Positions 34,234-43,531 are shown, counted from the stretch's first letter. The stretch: DNA of 64,000 nt from Arthrobacter sp. StoSoilB5 (GCF_019977235.1 NZ_AP024646.1:186001-250000), one strand, 5' to 3'. Translations and numbers: made by a program. Notes: a model not told the origin generated them from the letters alone.

Positions 34234-34256
34234 TGTTAGATGTCTGACATCTTACA
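34234..34256. promoter_or_regulatory. Palindromic GntR-type operator
   Basis: A 23-bp dyad with arms TGT-t-AGATGT and ACATCT-t-ACA around CTG, all paired bases complementary. It sits between the hydrolase and the kinase operon and contains GACATCTTAC also found upstream of gntR. Confidence 0.65.
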
Positions 34257-34298
34257 TTCACTAAACCGCTAGACAGATTTCCCACGATGGAGTGCACC

Positions 34299-35792
34299 GT
34301 GACCCTTGAAGCAGACGTTCTGGCCGCTTTCCCGGCGGAGGTCCAGATTCCGGCTCAGTTGGTTGCCGACGCCGTTGCCGCGTCCTCGGCGACGTCCCCC
34401 CGAGTCCTGGTAGTCCTCGACGACGACCCCACCGGCACGCAGTCCGTCGCGGATCTCGCTGTCCTCACCCGTTGGGACGTCGCGGACTTCACCTGGGCCT
34501 TCACCCACATTCGCGAGAACCAGACCAAGCCCGCCGTCTACGTCCTCACCAACACCCGCAGCCTGGACCCGGCCGAAGCAGCAGCACGGAACGAGGAAAT
34601 CGTTCGGAATGCACTGGCAGCAGCGGCCGGAAAGGTCAGCCTTGGCTTCGTCAGCCGCAGCGACTCCACCCTCCGCGGCCACTACCCCCTGGAACCGGAC
34701 GTCATTGCCGCTACTGTGGCCGCCGAAACCGGTGAGGTCACCGACGGCGTCGTCATCGTCCCGGCATTCCCCGACGCCGGCAGGGTCACCATCGGCGGTG
34801 TGCACTACATGCGCGGCGATGCCGGCACCCTAACCCCAGTTGCCGAGACAGAATTCGCGAAGGACGCGTCCTTCGGTTTCGCCAACTCCGAGATGGCCAA
34901 GTACGTGGAGGAGAAGTCGCAGGGCCGGTTCCCCGCCAGCGATGTGATCGTCCTTGACCTCAACACCATCCGTGCCGGCGCATCGGCTCAGGAACCGGCC
35001 ATCTCGGCGAAGGCCATCGCCGACGCCATTGAGTCGGCCACGAACTCCACGCCGATCGTGGCCGACATCGTCACCGAAAACGACTTTCGTGCCCTGGCCC
35101 TGGGCCTGGAGGAAGCCGAACGCCGCGGCAAGAAGCTCCTCTACCGCGTGGGCCCGCCGTTCGTCCGTGGCCGCATCGGCCAGGAAATCCGCACCGCACT
35201 GACCTCCGAAGAGGCCTACGCCGGCAACACTCCCTCCACAGCCGGCGGCCTGATTGTGGTTGGCTCGCACGTTGGCGTCACCACCCGCCAGCTCAACGCC
35301 CTGACGGCCGCGCACAGCTCGGCACGGACCATCGAAATCGACGTTGAGAGACTCGTTGCCGAAACCCACACAGCTGCAGAAGCCGACGCATACATCGCAA
35401 CCGTCGTGTCCGACGTCGTCGATGCCCTGCACCAAGGCGACGTCATCGTCCACACCAGCCGCCTGCTCATCAAGACCGACGACGCCGCAGCGAGCCTGAA
35501 GATCGCCCGCACGGTCTCGGCCGCCGTCGTGGCTGTTGTGAACCGGACGCTGAAGACCTTCCCGCCGCGGTTCGTCATCGCCAAGGGGGGCATCACGTCC
35601 TCTGACGTCGCCGCGCACGGACTGGAGATCCGCCACGCGATAGTCCGCGGTCCCATGCTGCCGGGCATCGTCTCCCTCTGGGAACCGGTGGACGGCCCCG
35701 CGAAGGGCATCCCGTACATCGTGTTCGCCGGCAACGTGGGCGACGACCAGTCCCTGGCCCAGGTCACCCGCAAACTCAGCGCCACCTTCTAG
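34299..35792 (+). CDS. otnK: Four-carbon acid sugar kinase (DUF1537, OtnK type)
   Basis: A 497-aa kinase that phosphorylates 3-oxo-tetronate-type four-carbon sugar acids (known for OtnK/DtnK). N-terminal domain begins VVLDDDPTGTQSVADLAVLT; sugar-acid binding FVSRSDSTLRGHYPLE; C-terminal nucleotide domain includes KGGITSSDVAAHGLEI and MLPGIVSLWEP. GGAG six bases before GTG 34299 suggests that start; ATG 34287 is the alternative. First gene of a four-gene operon with dehydrogenase, permease and aldolase. Confidence 0.88.
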   Translation: MTLEADVLAAFPAEVQIPAQLVADAVAASSATSPRVLVVLDDDPTGTQSVADLAVLTRWDVADFTWAFTHIRENQTKPAVYVLTNTRSLDPAEAAARNEEIVRNALAAAAGKVSLGFVSRSDSTLRGHYPLEPDVIAATVAAETGEVTDGVVIVPAFPDAGRVTIGGVHYMRGDAGTLTPVAETEFAKDASFGFANSEMAKYVEEKSQGRFPASDVIVLDLNTIRAGASAQEPAISAKAIADAIESATNSTPIVADIVTENDFRALALGLEEAERRGKKLLYRVGPPFVRGRIGQEIRTALTSEEAYAGNTPSTAGGLIVVGSHVGVTTRQLNALTAAHSSARTIEIDVERLVAETHTAAEADAYIATVVSDVVDALHQGDVIVHTSRLLIKTDDAAASLKIARTVSAAVVAVVNRTLKTFPPRFVIAKGGITSSDVAAHGLEIRHAIVRGPMLPGIVSLWEPVDGPAKGIPYIVFAGNVGDDQSLAQVTRKLSATF

Positions 35793-35819
35793 AACCACCT
35801 GAATTCAATGGAGAACACC

Positions 35820-36722
35820 ATGACCAGCAGCAACTACACCGTCACCGTCCTGGGCCTTGGTGCCATGGGCCTGCCCATGGCAACCCGCCTCGCGTCCCAG
35901 CTGACCGTCCACGGCTTCGACATCGCAGAGCCCCGCTTGGAGCTTGCCGCGGCGGCCGGCATCAAGACCTTCGCCTCAGCCCGCGAAGCTTCCCAGGACG
36001 CCGACGCGCTGCTCCTCGCCGTCCGGAACGGCGAGCAACTCAACGATGTCCTTTTCGGCGAGAACGGCGTGGCCTCGGTGTTGAAGCCGGGAGCCGTGGT
36101 CATCCTCGGCAGCACCGTCGGCACCGAAGCCATCCCGGCCACGGTGGCCAAGCTGGCCGAGTACGGCGTCGCGCTGGTGGACGCTCCTCTGTCCGGCGGC
36201 CCCAAGCGTGCCGGCGAAGGTGACCTGCTGATCGTTGTTGGGGCCGAACCCGAGGCCCTGGAAAAGGCCCGCCCTGCGCTGGAACTGCTCGCGTCCACCC
36301 TGAGCATCGTGGGTGACAAGCCCGGCGACGGCCAGGCCCTCAAGACCGTAAACCAGCTCCTCTGCGGCGTACACATTGCCGCCGCTGCTGAGGCCATGGC
36401 CCTTGCCGACGCCCTCGGCCTCGACCAAGCCAAGACGCTCGCGGCTCTCGAAGCCGGCGCTGCAGGCTCCTTCATGCTCTCCAACCGTGGCCCGCGCATC
36501 CTCGAGGCCTACACCGACGAAGGAGCCGAGGTCCTCAGCCGCCTGGACATCTTCGTCAAGGACATGGGCATCGTCGGCAAGGCCACCCGCGCTGCCGGCC
36601 TTGCCGCACCCGTTGCTGCTGCTGCGGAACAGCTTTACCTTCTCGGCCAGGCCCAGGGCCTCGCCGCCGCCGACGACTCCGCCGTCATCAAGGTTGTAGC
36701 GCCCGCAAAGCGCACCGCCTAA
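35820..36722 (+). CDS. NAD(P)-dependent beta-hydroxyacid dehydrogenase (LtnD/GarR type)
   Basis: A 300-aa 6-phosphogluconate-dehydrogenase-like enzyme. Rossmann GLGAMGLPMATRL near the N-terminus, DAPLSGGPKRAGEGDL substrate loop, and the catalytic Lys in ALKTVNQLLCGVHI. ATG 35820 with GGAG upstream is preferred over one four codons earlier. In a kinase/permease operon it likely oxidises a tetronate at C2 to the 3-oxo acid, as LtnD does with OtnK. Confidence 0.9.
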   Translation: MTSSNYTVTVLGLGAMGLPMATRLASQLTVHGFDIAEPRLELAAAAGIKTFASAREASQDADALLLAVRNGEQLNDVLFGENGVASVLKPGAVVILGSTVGTEAIPATVAKLAEYGVALVDAPLSGGPKRAGEGDLLIVVGAEPEALEKARPALELLASTLSIVGDKPGDGQALKTVNQLLCGVHIAAAAEAMALADALGLDQAKTLAALEAGAAGSFMLSNRGPRILEAYTDEGAEVLSRLDIFVKDMGIVGKATRAAGLAAPVAAAAEQLYLLGQAQGLAAADDSAVIKVVAPAKRTA

Positions 36723-36744
36723 GCACCCCAATAAAACCCGCGAC

Positions 36745-36770
36745 GACGGCGATCCCCCCTTCGCCGTCGC
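36745..36770. terminator. Hairpin in the ltnD-gntP gap
   Basis: CGACGGCGA and TCGCCGTCG form a 9-bp stem around an 8-base C-rich loop. No T-tract, so it may only lower downstream expression or mark a processing site. Confidence 0.4.
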
Positions 36771-36823
36771 CGCCACCTCCCGCCGGTCTTCTCTAGACTG
36801 GTATGTCAAAGGAGACACCCCCA

Positions 36824-38293
36824 ATGAATCCCCTCATCAACTCCTTGATGGTCCGGGCTGCTGATGCCCCCGCTATCAAACCGGCAGTGGAACTGGGAAC
36901 ACCCCTGTTGCTGACCATTGCGGCCGCGGGCATTGCCCTGCTGCTGGTGCTGATCATCCGCTTCAAGATCCAGGCCTTTGTTGCACTGTTGGCCGTCAGC
37001 ATCCTGGTGGGCGTCGCAGCCCAGATCCCGCTCAAGGACATCTTCACTGTGGTGGCCAACGGCGTTGGCAGCACCATGGGCAAGGTCGCTTTGTTGATTG
37101 CCCTCGGAGCCATTCTTGGCCGCATGATCGAGGTCTCCGGCGGCGTGCAGTCGCTGGCCAGCCACTTCACTGAGAAGCTCGGTGCAAAGCGTGTCGCCAT
37201 CGCCTTGACGGCCGTGGGCTTCCTGGTTGCTATCCCCGTGTTCTTTGAGGTCGGCGTTATCGTCCTCGTGCCGATCGTCTACGCTTTCGCCAAGATCGCC
37301 AACGTTCACCCGATCAAGTTCGGCTTGCCCATGGCTGGCATCATGCTGTCTATCCATGTGGCCGTCCCGCCGCACCCGGGCATTGTTGCAGGCGCCGGCG
37401 TCTTTGGCGCCGACATTGGACTGATCACCCTGATCTCGCTGATCATCTGCGTGCCCCTCGGTTTCCTGTCCTACTGGGTTGCCAGCATCATGAACCGCAA
37501 GGACTACGAACTGCTCCCCGGCGTCAAGGCGCAGGTGGACGAGTTCGGTTCGGCTGATTCGCTGGTGCACGTTGGCTCTAACGGTCCCGGCGCCCGCGCA
37601 ATCGCCCCTCCGCGTCCCGGCCTGATCATGTTCCTGATCGCTGCTCCGATCGTCCAGATACTCGTCGGCACCTTGGGGACGCTGACTCTCGCCAAGGACA
37701 ACTACTTGTATGGCGTGGCCGCGTTCGTTGGCAACCCGTTCTTCGCACTGCTCGTGGCTGTAGCCCTCTCCTTCTTCCTGCTGGCGGTTCGTCGCAACTG
37801 GTCCCTCAAGGAAACCGGCGAGATCTTCGAAGGCGCGCTTCCTCCCATTGCGTCCATCCTCATGGTGGTCGCCGCGGGAGGCGTGTTCGGTGAAGTCCTC
37901 CGCACCTCCGGCATCGGCGCCGCACTGTCCCACACCCTGGACAGCCTCGGACTGCCGGTGATCGTGCTCGGGTTCATCATCTCCCTGGCACTCCGGGCCG
38001 CCCAAGGTTCGGCCACAGTTGCGATTGTCACGACCACCGGCCTGCTCACCTCCGCCGTGATGGAAGGCGGCTACACTCCCGCCCAGATCGCCGTGATCGT
38101 GATCGCCATTGGATTCGGCGCGCTGGGGCTGTCCCACGTGACGGATGCAGGTTTCTGGACCGTCATCCGCTACTACGGGCTCACTGTCACGGACGGCCTC
38201 AAGACCTGGACCGTCCTCACCACCATCCTCGGCCTGGCTGGCTTCGCACTCACCTACGTCGCGTGGATCCTGGTGGGAGGACTGGCCCACTAA
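36824..38293 (+). CDS. GntP-family gluconate/sugar-acid:H+ symporter
   Basis: A 489-aa integral membrane protein of the GntP family with about 12 helices. Family-like segments: GSTMGKVALLIALGAILGRM, HVAVPPHPGIVAGAGVFGAD and LRAAQGSATVAIVTTTGLLT. AAGGAG ahead of ATG 36824 defines the start. Likely imports the sugar acid used by the kinase and dehydrogenase beside it. Its TAA overlaps the aldolase ATG (TAATG). Confidence 0.92.
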   Translation: MNPLINSLMVRAADAPAIKPAVELGTPLLLTIAAAGIALLLVLIIRFKIQAFVALLAVSILVGVAAQIPLKDIFTVVANGVGSTMGKVALLIALGAILGRMIEVSGGVQSLASHFTEKLGAKRVAIALTAVGFLVAIPVFFEVGVIVLVPIVYAFAKIANVHPIKFGLPMAGIMLSIHVAVPPHPGIVAGAGVFGADIGLITLISLIICVPLGFLSYWVASIMNRKDYELLPGVKAQVDEFGSADSLVHVGSNGPGARAIAPPRPGLIMFLIAAPIVQILVGTLGTLTLAKDNYLYGVAAFVGNPFFALLVAVALSFFLLAVRRNWSLKETGEIFEGALPPIASILMVVAAGGVFGEVLRTSGIGAALSHTLDSLGLPVIVLGFIISLALRAAQGSATVAIVTTTGLLTSAVMEGGYTPAQIAVIVIAIGFGALGLSHVTDAGFWTVIRYYGLTVTDGLKTWTVLTTILGLAGFALTYVAWILVGGLAH

Positions 38294-39168
38294 TGCGCGC
38301 CAAACTCGACCACCTCGTTGCTTCCGCACTTGCCTCCGGATCCGCTGTTCCGGCCTTCACCTGCTACGACTTCACCACGGCTCTGGCCGTTGTTTCGGCG
38401 GCAGAAGAAGCCCGGCTCGGCGTAATCCTGCTTGTGCCTCCCAAGACGGCTTCCACCCCCAACGGACTTCGCCTTATTGCAGCCCTGCGCGGCTTGGCCG
38501 ATGACGCCAGCGTCCCAGTCCCGGTCCAGCTGGACCATGCCTCGGACCTGCAGGTCATCCGCGACTCCGTGGCTGCCGGCGCCGATGCCGTGCTGGCTGA
38601 TGGTTCGTCCTTACCGTTCGAGGACAACATCGCCTTGGTTCGCGAAGTCCGTGCTGCGCTGGATGCGCAAGGTGCGTCCGACGTCGTGATCGAGGCAGAG
38701 CTGGGCGGCCTGGCGGGTGACGAGGACAAGGCGTTCGGTGCTGAAGATTCAGCGCACGACGCCGGCACTTCAGTTGCGGGACTCACGAACCCCGCGCAGG
38801 TGGCCGAATTCGTTGAGCGTACCGGCGCGCAACTCCTGGCTATCGCCGTGGGGAACGTGCACGGAAAGTACAAGGGAGAACCCAACATCCGCTGGGACGT
38901 GCTGCAGGAAGTTGCAGCACGGACCGACGTTCCGCTGGTGCTCCATGGCGCGTCCGGAATCCCGGCCGACGAGCTCGCGAAGGCGCCCTCCATGCAGGTG
39001 GGCAAGGTGAACTTCAATACGGAGCTTCGCACTGGAATCCTTGCCACCCTCGAGGCCGAGACCGCTGCCCACCGGGCCGATGGCGAAAACCTCCAGGGTT
39101 TGCTGGCCCGCTGGAAGGGCTCTGCGTGGTCGTTCGCGGGCGCAACGCTGGCGATGCTGAGCGCCTGA
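38293..39168 (+). CDS. Class II ketose-bisphosphate aldolase (FbaA/GatY family)
   Basis: A 291-aa zinc-dependent TIM-barrel aldolase. Metal and substrate residues: QLDHASD (catalytic Asp, Zn His), EAELGGLAGDED (Glu), VGNVHGKYKGEPN (Zn His) and LHGASGIP (Zn His) with KVNFNTELR. Coupled to the permease by TAATG. In known tetronate pathways the final step uses OtnC, a class II aldolase/epimerase fold, not this family, so the carbon skeleton cleaved here is uncertain. Confidence 0.9.
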   Translation: MRAKLDHLVASALASGSAVPAFTCYDFTTALAVVSAAEEARLGVILLVPPKTASTPNGLRLIAALRGLADDASVPVPVQLDHASDLQVIRDSVAAGADAVLADGSSLPFEDNIALVREVRAALDAQGASDVVIEAELGGLAGDEDKAFGAEDSAHDAGTSVAGLTNPAQVAEFVERTGAQLLAIAVGNVHGKYKGEPNIRWDVLQEVAARTDVPLVLHGASGIPADELAKAPSMQVGKVNFNTELRTGILATLEAETAAHRADGENLQGLLARWKGSAWSFAGATLAMLSA

Positions 39169-39219
39169 CGCAAACCGTCCATCGCAAGCTCTGTAATACA
39201 GGGAGGCTAGGATCAGACC

Positions 39220-39612
39220 ATGATCCTGGCCTCCCTGATTTTTGCCCTGGTTGCGGCGTTGCTGCACGTTTACATCTTCACCATGGAGTCCATCACTTGG
39301 ACCAAGCCAGCCACGTGGAAGCGCTTCAGCCTCACGTCGCAGGCAGACGCCGAAACCACCAAACCACTCGCCTATAACCAGGGCTTCTACAACCTGTTCC
39401 TTGCCATCGGCGCGCTGGTCGGCATCATCGCCGTCTGGGCTGGTTCGCCTCAGGTCGGCTGGACCCTCGTGTTCAGCTGCTGCGGCTCCATGCTCCTTGC
39501 CGCTCTGGTGCTCGCTGCGAGCGGTAAAAAGTACCTCCGCGCTGCGGCTCTCCAAGGCACCACGCCGTTGCTCGCCGTCGTACTTGGCGTGCTGGCCGTG
39601 ACGCTGCGCTAA
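39220..39612 (+). CDS. DUF1304 membrane protein
   Basis: A 130-aa protein with four transmembrane helices, matching DUF1304: MESITWTKPATWKRFSLTSQ after helix 1 and the conserved AYNQGFYNLFLAIGALVGII. Function unknown. Start supported by GGGAGG upstream. Single gene, converging on the VOC protein. Confidence 0.9.
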   Translation: MILASLIFALVAALLHVYIFTMESITWTKPATWKRFSLTSQADAETTKPLAYNQGFYNLFLAIGALVGIIAVWAGSPQVGWTLVFSCCGSMLLAALVLAASGKKYLRAAALQGTTPLLAVVLGVLAVTLR

Positions 39613-39627
39613 CGACGCAGAGGCGCC

Positions 39628-40047
39628 TTAGTGCTCCGGCGGGCCAGACTGGGCTGCGGCTTCATCCATCCACAGGACTTCCCAATGGTGGCCATCGAGA
39701 TCGCGGAACGCCCGGCTGTACATGAACCCGAGGTCCTGGGGATCGTAGGTCTCTGACCCGCCCGCTTCGAGTGCCTTGGTGGCCAGGGCGTCCACGGCTT
39801 CGCGGCTGTCGGCCGAAATGGCGACGATCGCCGCCGTCGAGTTTTGGGTGTCCGCGATTGGCTGCTTGGTGAACTCGCTGAACTTGGCGTGGGTCAGGAG
39901 CATGGCGTAGATGGTGTCGCTGAAGACGACGCATGCAGCCGTCTCATCAGTGAAGTTCGGGTTGATGGAGTAGCCGAGGGCCGTATAGAAGGCCTTGGAC
40001 GCCTCGAGGTCGCTGACTGGCAGGTTGACGAAAATGGAGGTAGTCAT
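39628..40047 (-). CDS. VOC-superfamily (glyoxalase/bleomycin-resistance-like) protein
   Basis: A 139-aa two-beta-alpha-beta-beta-beta protein. N-terminus IFVNLPVSDLEASKAFYTAL, C-terminus RAFRDLDGHHWEVLWM with the Glu of the metal site. GGAGG before ATG 40047 defines the start, and 29 upstream codons are excluded. Such proteins are often uncharacterised metal-dependent isomerases or binding proteins. Not linked to a pathway. Confidence 0.88.
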   Translation of the reverse strand: MTTSIFVNLPVSDLEASKAFYTALGYSINPNFTDETAACVVFSDTIYAMLLTHAKFSEFTKQPIADTQNSTAAIVAISADSREAVDALATKALEAGGSETYDPQDLGFMYSRAFRDLDGHHWEVLWMDEAAAQSGPPEH

Positions 40048-40158
40048 GGGTCGATCCTCCCGGTGATTCAGCGTGCCGTCCAGACTGCGCCAGCCTAAAA
40101 AATCGCGCCCCATGTGATCTTGCGCACAATTCATCTCAGCGATAAGATAATTACCACT

Positions 40159-40176
40159 GAAGTATTTCGAAACTTC
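40159..40176. promoter_or_regulatory. Palindromic operator-like site upstream of the MHS transporter
   Basis: GAAGTATTTCGAAACTTC is an 18-bp near-perfect dyad (arms GAAG/CTTC around TTTCGAAA) in the 235-bp gap before the transporter gene. The regulator is unknown; it is not the MarR motif found further on. Confidence 0.4.
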
Positions 40177-40282
40177 CGTCTGCAGAGCTGTTAGAAGTCA
40201 GCGTGTCCCGGGAAGCACCCTGATTTGCCAAGGTTCACGCGCCGCGTGACCGTATGTTTGCCAATTAGCCGGGAGGCACAAT

Positions 40283-41635
40283 ATGAGTGGTGCAGTCGCA
40301 CGACCAGCGGGCACAAGTTCGCCGCGGAAGGTCGCCCTAGCGAGCATCATCGGCACAACCATCGAGTGGTACGACTTCTTCATCTACAGCACCGCTGCGG
40401 TGCTCGTCTTCAATCAGCACTTCTTCCCCGGCTTCGATCCTGCGACCGGAACTTTGCTTGCTTTCTCGACCTTCGCTGCCGGTTTCGTCGCCCGTCCGGT
40501 CGGTGCAATCGTGTTCGGCCACTTTGGGGACAGGATTGGCCGAAAGCCGATGATGGTCATCACGATCCTGATCATGGGCGCCGCCACCGTATTGATCGGC
40601 TTATTGCCGACCTATGCCACGATAGGTTTCTTCGCCCCCGCGCTGCTGGTGGCGTTGCGCCTGACGCAGGGATTCGCGCTCGGTGGGGAATGGGGCGGTG
40701 CCGTGCTCATGGCTACCGAACATTCCCCGGAAGGCCGGCGCGGATTCTTCGGTAGCTGGCCGCAGGCGGGTGTGGCCGTCGGGCTGATCCTGGCTATGAC
40801 CGTCTACTTGCCGCTGGCTGAGATGCCCACTGATGGCTTCATGGCCTGGGGGTGGCGTGTCCCGTTCCTGCTCAGCGCGGTACTTGTCATTACTGGCCTC
40901 ATCATCCGGGCCCGGGTTGCAGAGAGCCCGGAGTTCGACCGGGTCAAGGACGCCCACGCTGTAGTGCGCATCCCCATCGTCGAAGTTCTTCGTACGCACC
41001 CCAAGCAGGTGCTGCTTGTCGCCGGCGCAAGCCTGTCGCCAGGCATCTTCTTCTACCTGCTCACCGTGTACAACTTTGTGTACGCCAAGGAGCCCGGAGC
41101 TTTGAGTCAAAACTCCATGCTGATTCTGGTGATTGTCACCTCGGCAGTGGGATTCGTCGTCACCCCGATCGCCGGCATGCTCTCGGACAGGTTCGGTCGT
41201 CAGCGGATCTACCTGATAGGTCTTGGCCTCATCGGCATCCTGGCCTTCCCTCTCTACTGGGCGCTCGACTCAGGCATCTATGCCTTCATTGCAGTCTTGT
41301 ATGTCGCCTCGACCATAGCCGTCTATATCCCGTGGGCACTGCAGCCCGCATATTTCTCCGATGCCTTTGATGCGAGGGTCCGCTACAGCGGATTGTCACT
41401 GGCAACCACCCTCGGCAACCTCTTCGGCAGTGCCATCGCACCACTGATAGCAGGGTTGCTGATGACCGCAACGCACGCCTCGGTATCCACTTCGCTCTAC
41501 GTCTTTGTCGCTGGCGGCATGTCCTTCGCGTGTGCCGTTTTGCTCGGAAGGGCGAACCGGAAAAAGGCGCAGGGTAGTGGCGATCCCAGCAAGAAGACCA
41601 TGCCAACTGCAACAGGCACCAGAACCAACGCATAA
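40283..41635 (+). CDS. MFS transporter, metabolite:H+ symporter (MHS) family
   Basis: A 450-aa twelve-helix permease. MHS signatures: IIGTTIEWYDFFIYSTAAVL in helix 1, and GHFGDRIGRKPMM in the loop after helix 2, RLTQGFALGGEWGGAVLMAT in helix 4. Members carry organic acids and aromatic acids. It precedes the TauD gene by 16 bases and opens the catabolic island, making it the probable uptake system for the island's substrate. Confidence 0.92.
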   Translation: MSGAVARPAGTSSPRKVALASIIGTTIEWYDFFIYSTAAVLVFNQHFFPGFDPATGTLLAFSTFAAGFVARPVGAIVFGHFGDRIGRKPMMVITILIMGAATVLIGLLPTYATIGFFAPALLVALRLTQGFALGGEWGGAVLMATEHSPEGRRGFFGSWPQAGVAVGLILAMTVYLPLAEMPTDGFMAWGWRVPFLLSAVLVITGLIIRARVAESPEFDRVKDAHAVVRIPIVEVLRTHPKQVLLVAGASLSPGIFFYLLTVYNFVYAKEPGALSQNSMLILVIVTSAVGFVVTPIAGMLSDRFGRQRIYLIGLGLIGILAFPLYWALDSGIYAFIAVLYVASTIAVYIPWALQPAYFSDAFDARVRYSGLSLATTLGNLFGSAIAPLIAGLLMTATHASVSTSLYVFVAGGMSFACAVLLGRANRKKAQGSGDPSKKTMPTATGTRTNA

Positions 41636-41651
41636 AGAGAAAGGAACTACT

Positions 41652-42506
41652 ATGAGCAGCAACGAGTCAGCGTTCAAAACATTCACCCTGGAACGGGCAA
41701 CACCTACCATCGGTGCCTTTATCCATGGGCTGGATCTTCGCGAGGAGATCACGCCTGAGTGCCAAGAAGAGCTGCGCTCAGCCTTCCTGGAACACGAGGT
41801 GTTGTTTCTTCGCGATCAGCACATCGGCCCAGAGGACCAGATCCGGTTCGCCAAAGTATTCGGTGACCCCCAGGAAGTAAGTGCGTTCTTCCCCTCGCTC
41901 CCTGGAAATCCGTACATCGAAGTACTTGAGTCCCGCGGGCGGGCTGCCGGAACCGACGTCTGGCACTCCGATCTGACGTGGCAGGCGACGCCCAATTCAG
42001 CGACTTGCCTCCATGCCCAGCAAATCCCACCCTGCGGCGGCGATACGCTTTGGGCCAGCATGACCGCCGCGTACGATGCACTGCCGGAAACGATGAAGGA
42101 CCTCATTGACGGCCTTGAGGCTGTGCATGACTGGGAAAAGGAGCTCACAGCCGTTGTCCGCCAAGGCGAGAACGGCGAGGCTCGATACGAGGAAACCCGC
42201 CGCAAGTACCCACCCATGACCCACCCTGTGGTGCGCAAGCATCCGGAAACCGGCCGCAAGCTTGTCTATGTCAACGAACTGTTCACCTCCCGCATCTCCG
42301 GAGTTCCTACGCAGCTCAGCGACTCCTTGCGAAACATGCTCACCGGGCTGGCAAAGACGCCTGAATACCAAGTCCGATTCCGCTGGGAGCCCAACTCGCT
42401 GGTGATCTGGGATAACCGATCGACGCAACACTATGCCGTGGGCGATTACAACCCGCACTACAGGCTCATGCACCGCGTAACTCTCCGGGGCGATCGCCCG
42501 GCGTAA
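41652..42506 (+). CDS. TauD/TfdA-family 2-oxoglutarate-dependent dioxygenase
   Basis: A 284-aa non-haem iron oxygenase. Iron ligands His105 and Asp107 (WHSDLTW), distal His274 and 2OG-binding Arg279 (MHRVTLRGDR). AAGGAAC before ATG 41652 sets the start; the frame is open upstream inside the transporter gene. Family members hydroxylate beside heteroatoms, releasing sulfite or aldehydes (taurine, 2,4-D). Here it may remove a side chain or ether group before ring attack. Confidence 0.9.
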   Translation: MSSNESAFKTFTLERATPTIGAFIHGLDLREEITPECQEELRSAFLEHEVLFLRDQHIGPEDQIRFAKVFGDPQEVSAFFPSLPGNPYIEVLESRGRAAGTDVWHSDLTWQATPNSATCLHAQQIPPCGGDTLWASMTAAYDALPETMKDLIDGLEAVHDWEKELTAVVRQGENGEARYEETRRKYPPMTHPVVRKHPETGRKLVYVNELFTSRISGVPTQLSDSLRNMLTGLAKTPEYQVRFRWEPNSLVIWDNRSTQHYAVGDYNPHYRLMHRVTLRGDRPA

Positions 42507-42515
42507 AGGCCTAAT

Positions 42516-42565
42516 CCAAGTGCATGCCGGATGACCCAACCGAGGGTCGCCCGGCATGCGCTTGG
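42516..42565. terminator. Hairpin after the TauD gene
   Basis: CCAAGTGCATGCCGG (42516-42530) pairs with 42551-42565 at 14 of 15 positions, with an inner GACCC/GGGTC stem. It separates the transporter-TauD transcript from the molybdenum hydroxylase genes. Confidence 0.65.
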
Positions 42566-42651
42566 GGCTGGGCTATTGCACGCCACACCTGTAAAACTTA
42601 GCATTCAGATACTTGGTATTGATTCAAGCCAAAGCGAAGGAAGGCCCATTA

Positions 42652-43521
42652 TTGCGTGCCCAAAAGTTGGGGGCAGGGTTGATAGCCCAGAACCAGTCCG
42701 CACTGCCTCCATTCATCCTGTATCGGCCTACTTCCCTGGCCGAAGCTGCGGCTCTCACTCAAGAACACCCCGAGGCGGTGATTGCGGCAGGTTGTTCGGA
42801 TCTGGTGGCTCAGTTTCGCGAAGGGTGTGAACCCGGCGTCCTGATCTCCCTGCAGCACGTCGACGAATTGCGCGCCATTTCCCAAGAGCGCGGAGTCTTG
42901 CGGATCGGCTCCTTGGTCACTCACCACGGCGGGAGCACGAGCCCGGAAATCCTTTCGTCGTTGCCCGCCCTGGCAGCTGCCTGGGGATCGATAGCCACTG
43001 TTCGTATCCGCTACCGCGGCACTCTCGGCGGCAACCTTCTTGCACGCCGATTCCGGTACGAGCTGCCGATCATTTTCTCGGCCCTTGACGGGCACATGCA
43101 TTTTCAGGCCGGCGAAGACCTCGCCACCCTTCCCGTGTCATCCCTGTGGGACAGTGACGCCGGGATCTCCGGCATCTTGACCTCTGTGTCAGTAGAGACA
43201 GGAACACTGCTGTGGTACGGCTATGAGCGCTCCATGCGTCCAGTGAGCACGGTGTCGCTCGCAGTGCGCAAGCATGCAGTGGCGGGACTAGCCATCACGG
43301 CTGTCTGCGGCAGCGAGTACCGGCGGCCGTTCGTGCTGTCACATGCTGCCGAGGCATCCACCATTGCCGAGTTGGATGCGGACTTCGTGGGCACCGCGCT
43401 CGCGGCTCAGCTGCCGGACGAGGCTGGAGACTACGCAGGAACGATCGCCTACCGGCGCCATCTGGTGAGCGTACTCACCCGCCGCCTTCTTGCCAGGGCG
43501 ACCGGAAACCAAAAGAAATGA
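42652..43521 (+). CDS. Molybdenum hydroxylase FAD-binding (medium) subunit
   Basis: A 289-aa CoxM/XdhB-type FAD subunit. FAD contacts GCSDLVAQFREG and RGTLGGNLLARRFRYELP (in place of the canonical TxGGN(x)A). I chose TTG 42652 because AAGGAAGG lies seven bases upstream; no ATG fits. Operon order is M-S-L, as in aerobic CO dehydrogenases and aldehyde or N-heterocycle hydroxylases. Shorter than some members but complete. Confidence 0.88.
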   Translation: MRAQKLGAGLIAQNQSALPPFILYRPTSLAEAAALTQEHPEAVIAAGCSDLVAQFREGCEPGVLISLQHVDELRAISQERGVLRIGSLVTHHGGSTSPEILSSLPALAAAWGSIATVRIRYRGTLGGNLLARRFRYELPIIFSALDGHMHFQAGEDLATLPVSSLWDSDAGISGILTSVSVETGTLLWYGYERSMRPVSTVSLAVRKHAVAGLAITAVCGSEYRRPFVLSHAAEASTIAELDADFVGTALAAQLPDEAGDYAGTIAYRRHLVSVLTRRLLARATGNQKK

Positions 43522-43531
43522 GGACCCGACC

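Noticed and set aside
36806..38329. 507-codon antisense frame over the GntP permease
   Set aside because: Rich in His/Gln/Asp/Gly with no domain; mirrors the hydrophobic permease codons on the other strand.
42605..42625. ATAC-TTG-GTAT dyad before the FAD subunit gene as another MarR site
   Set aside because: Its half-sites are in the opposite order to the AGTAT...ATACT motif, so it does not fit the shared operator.
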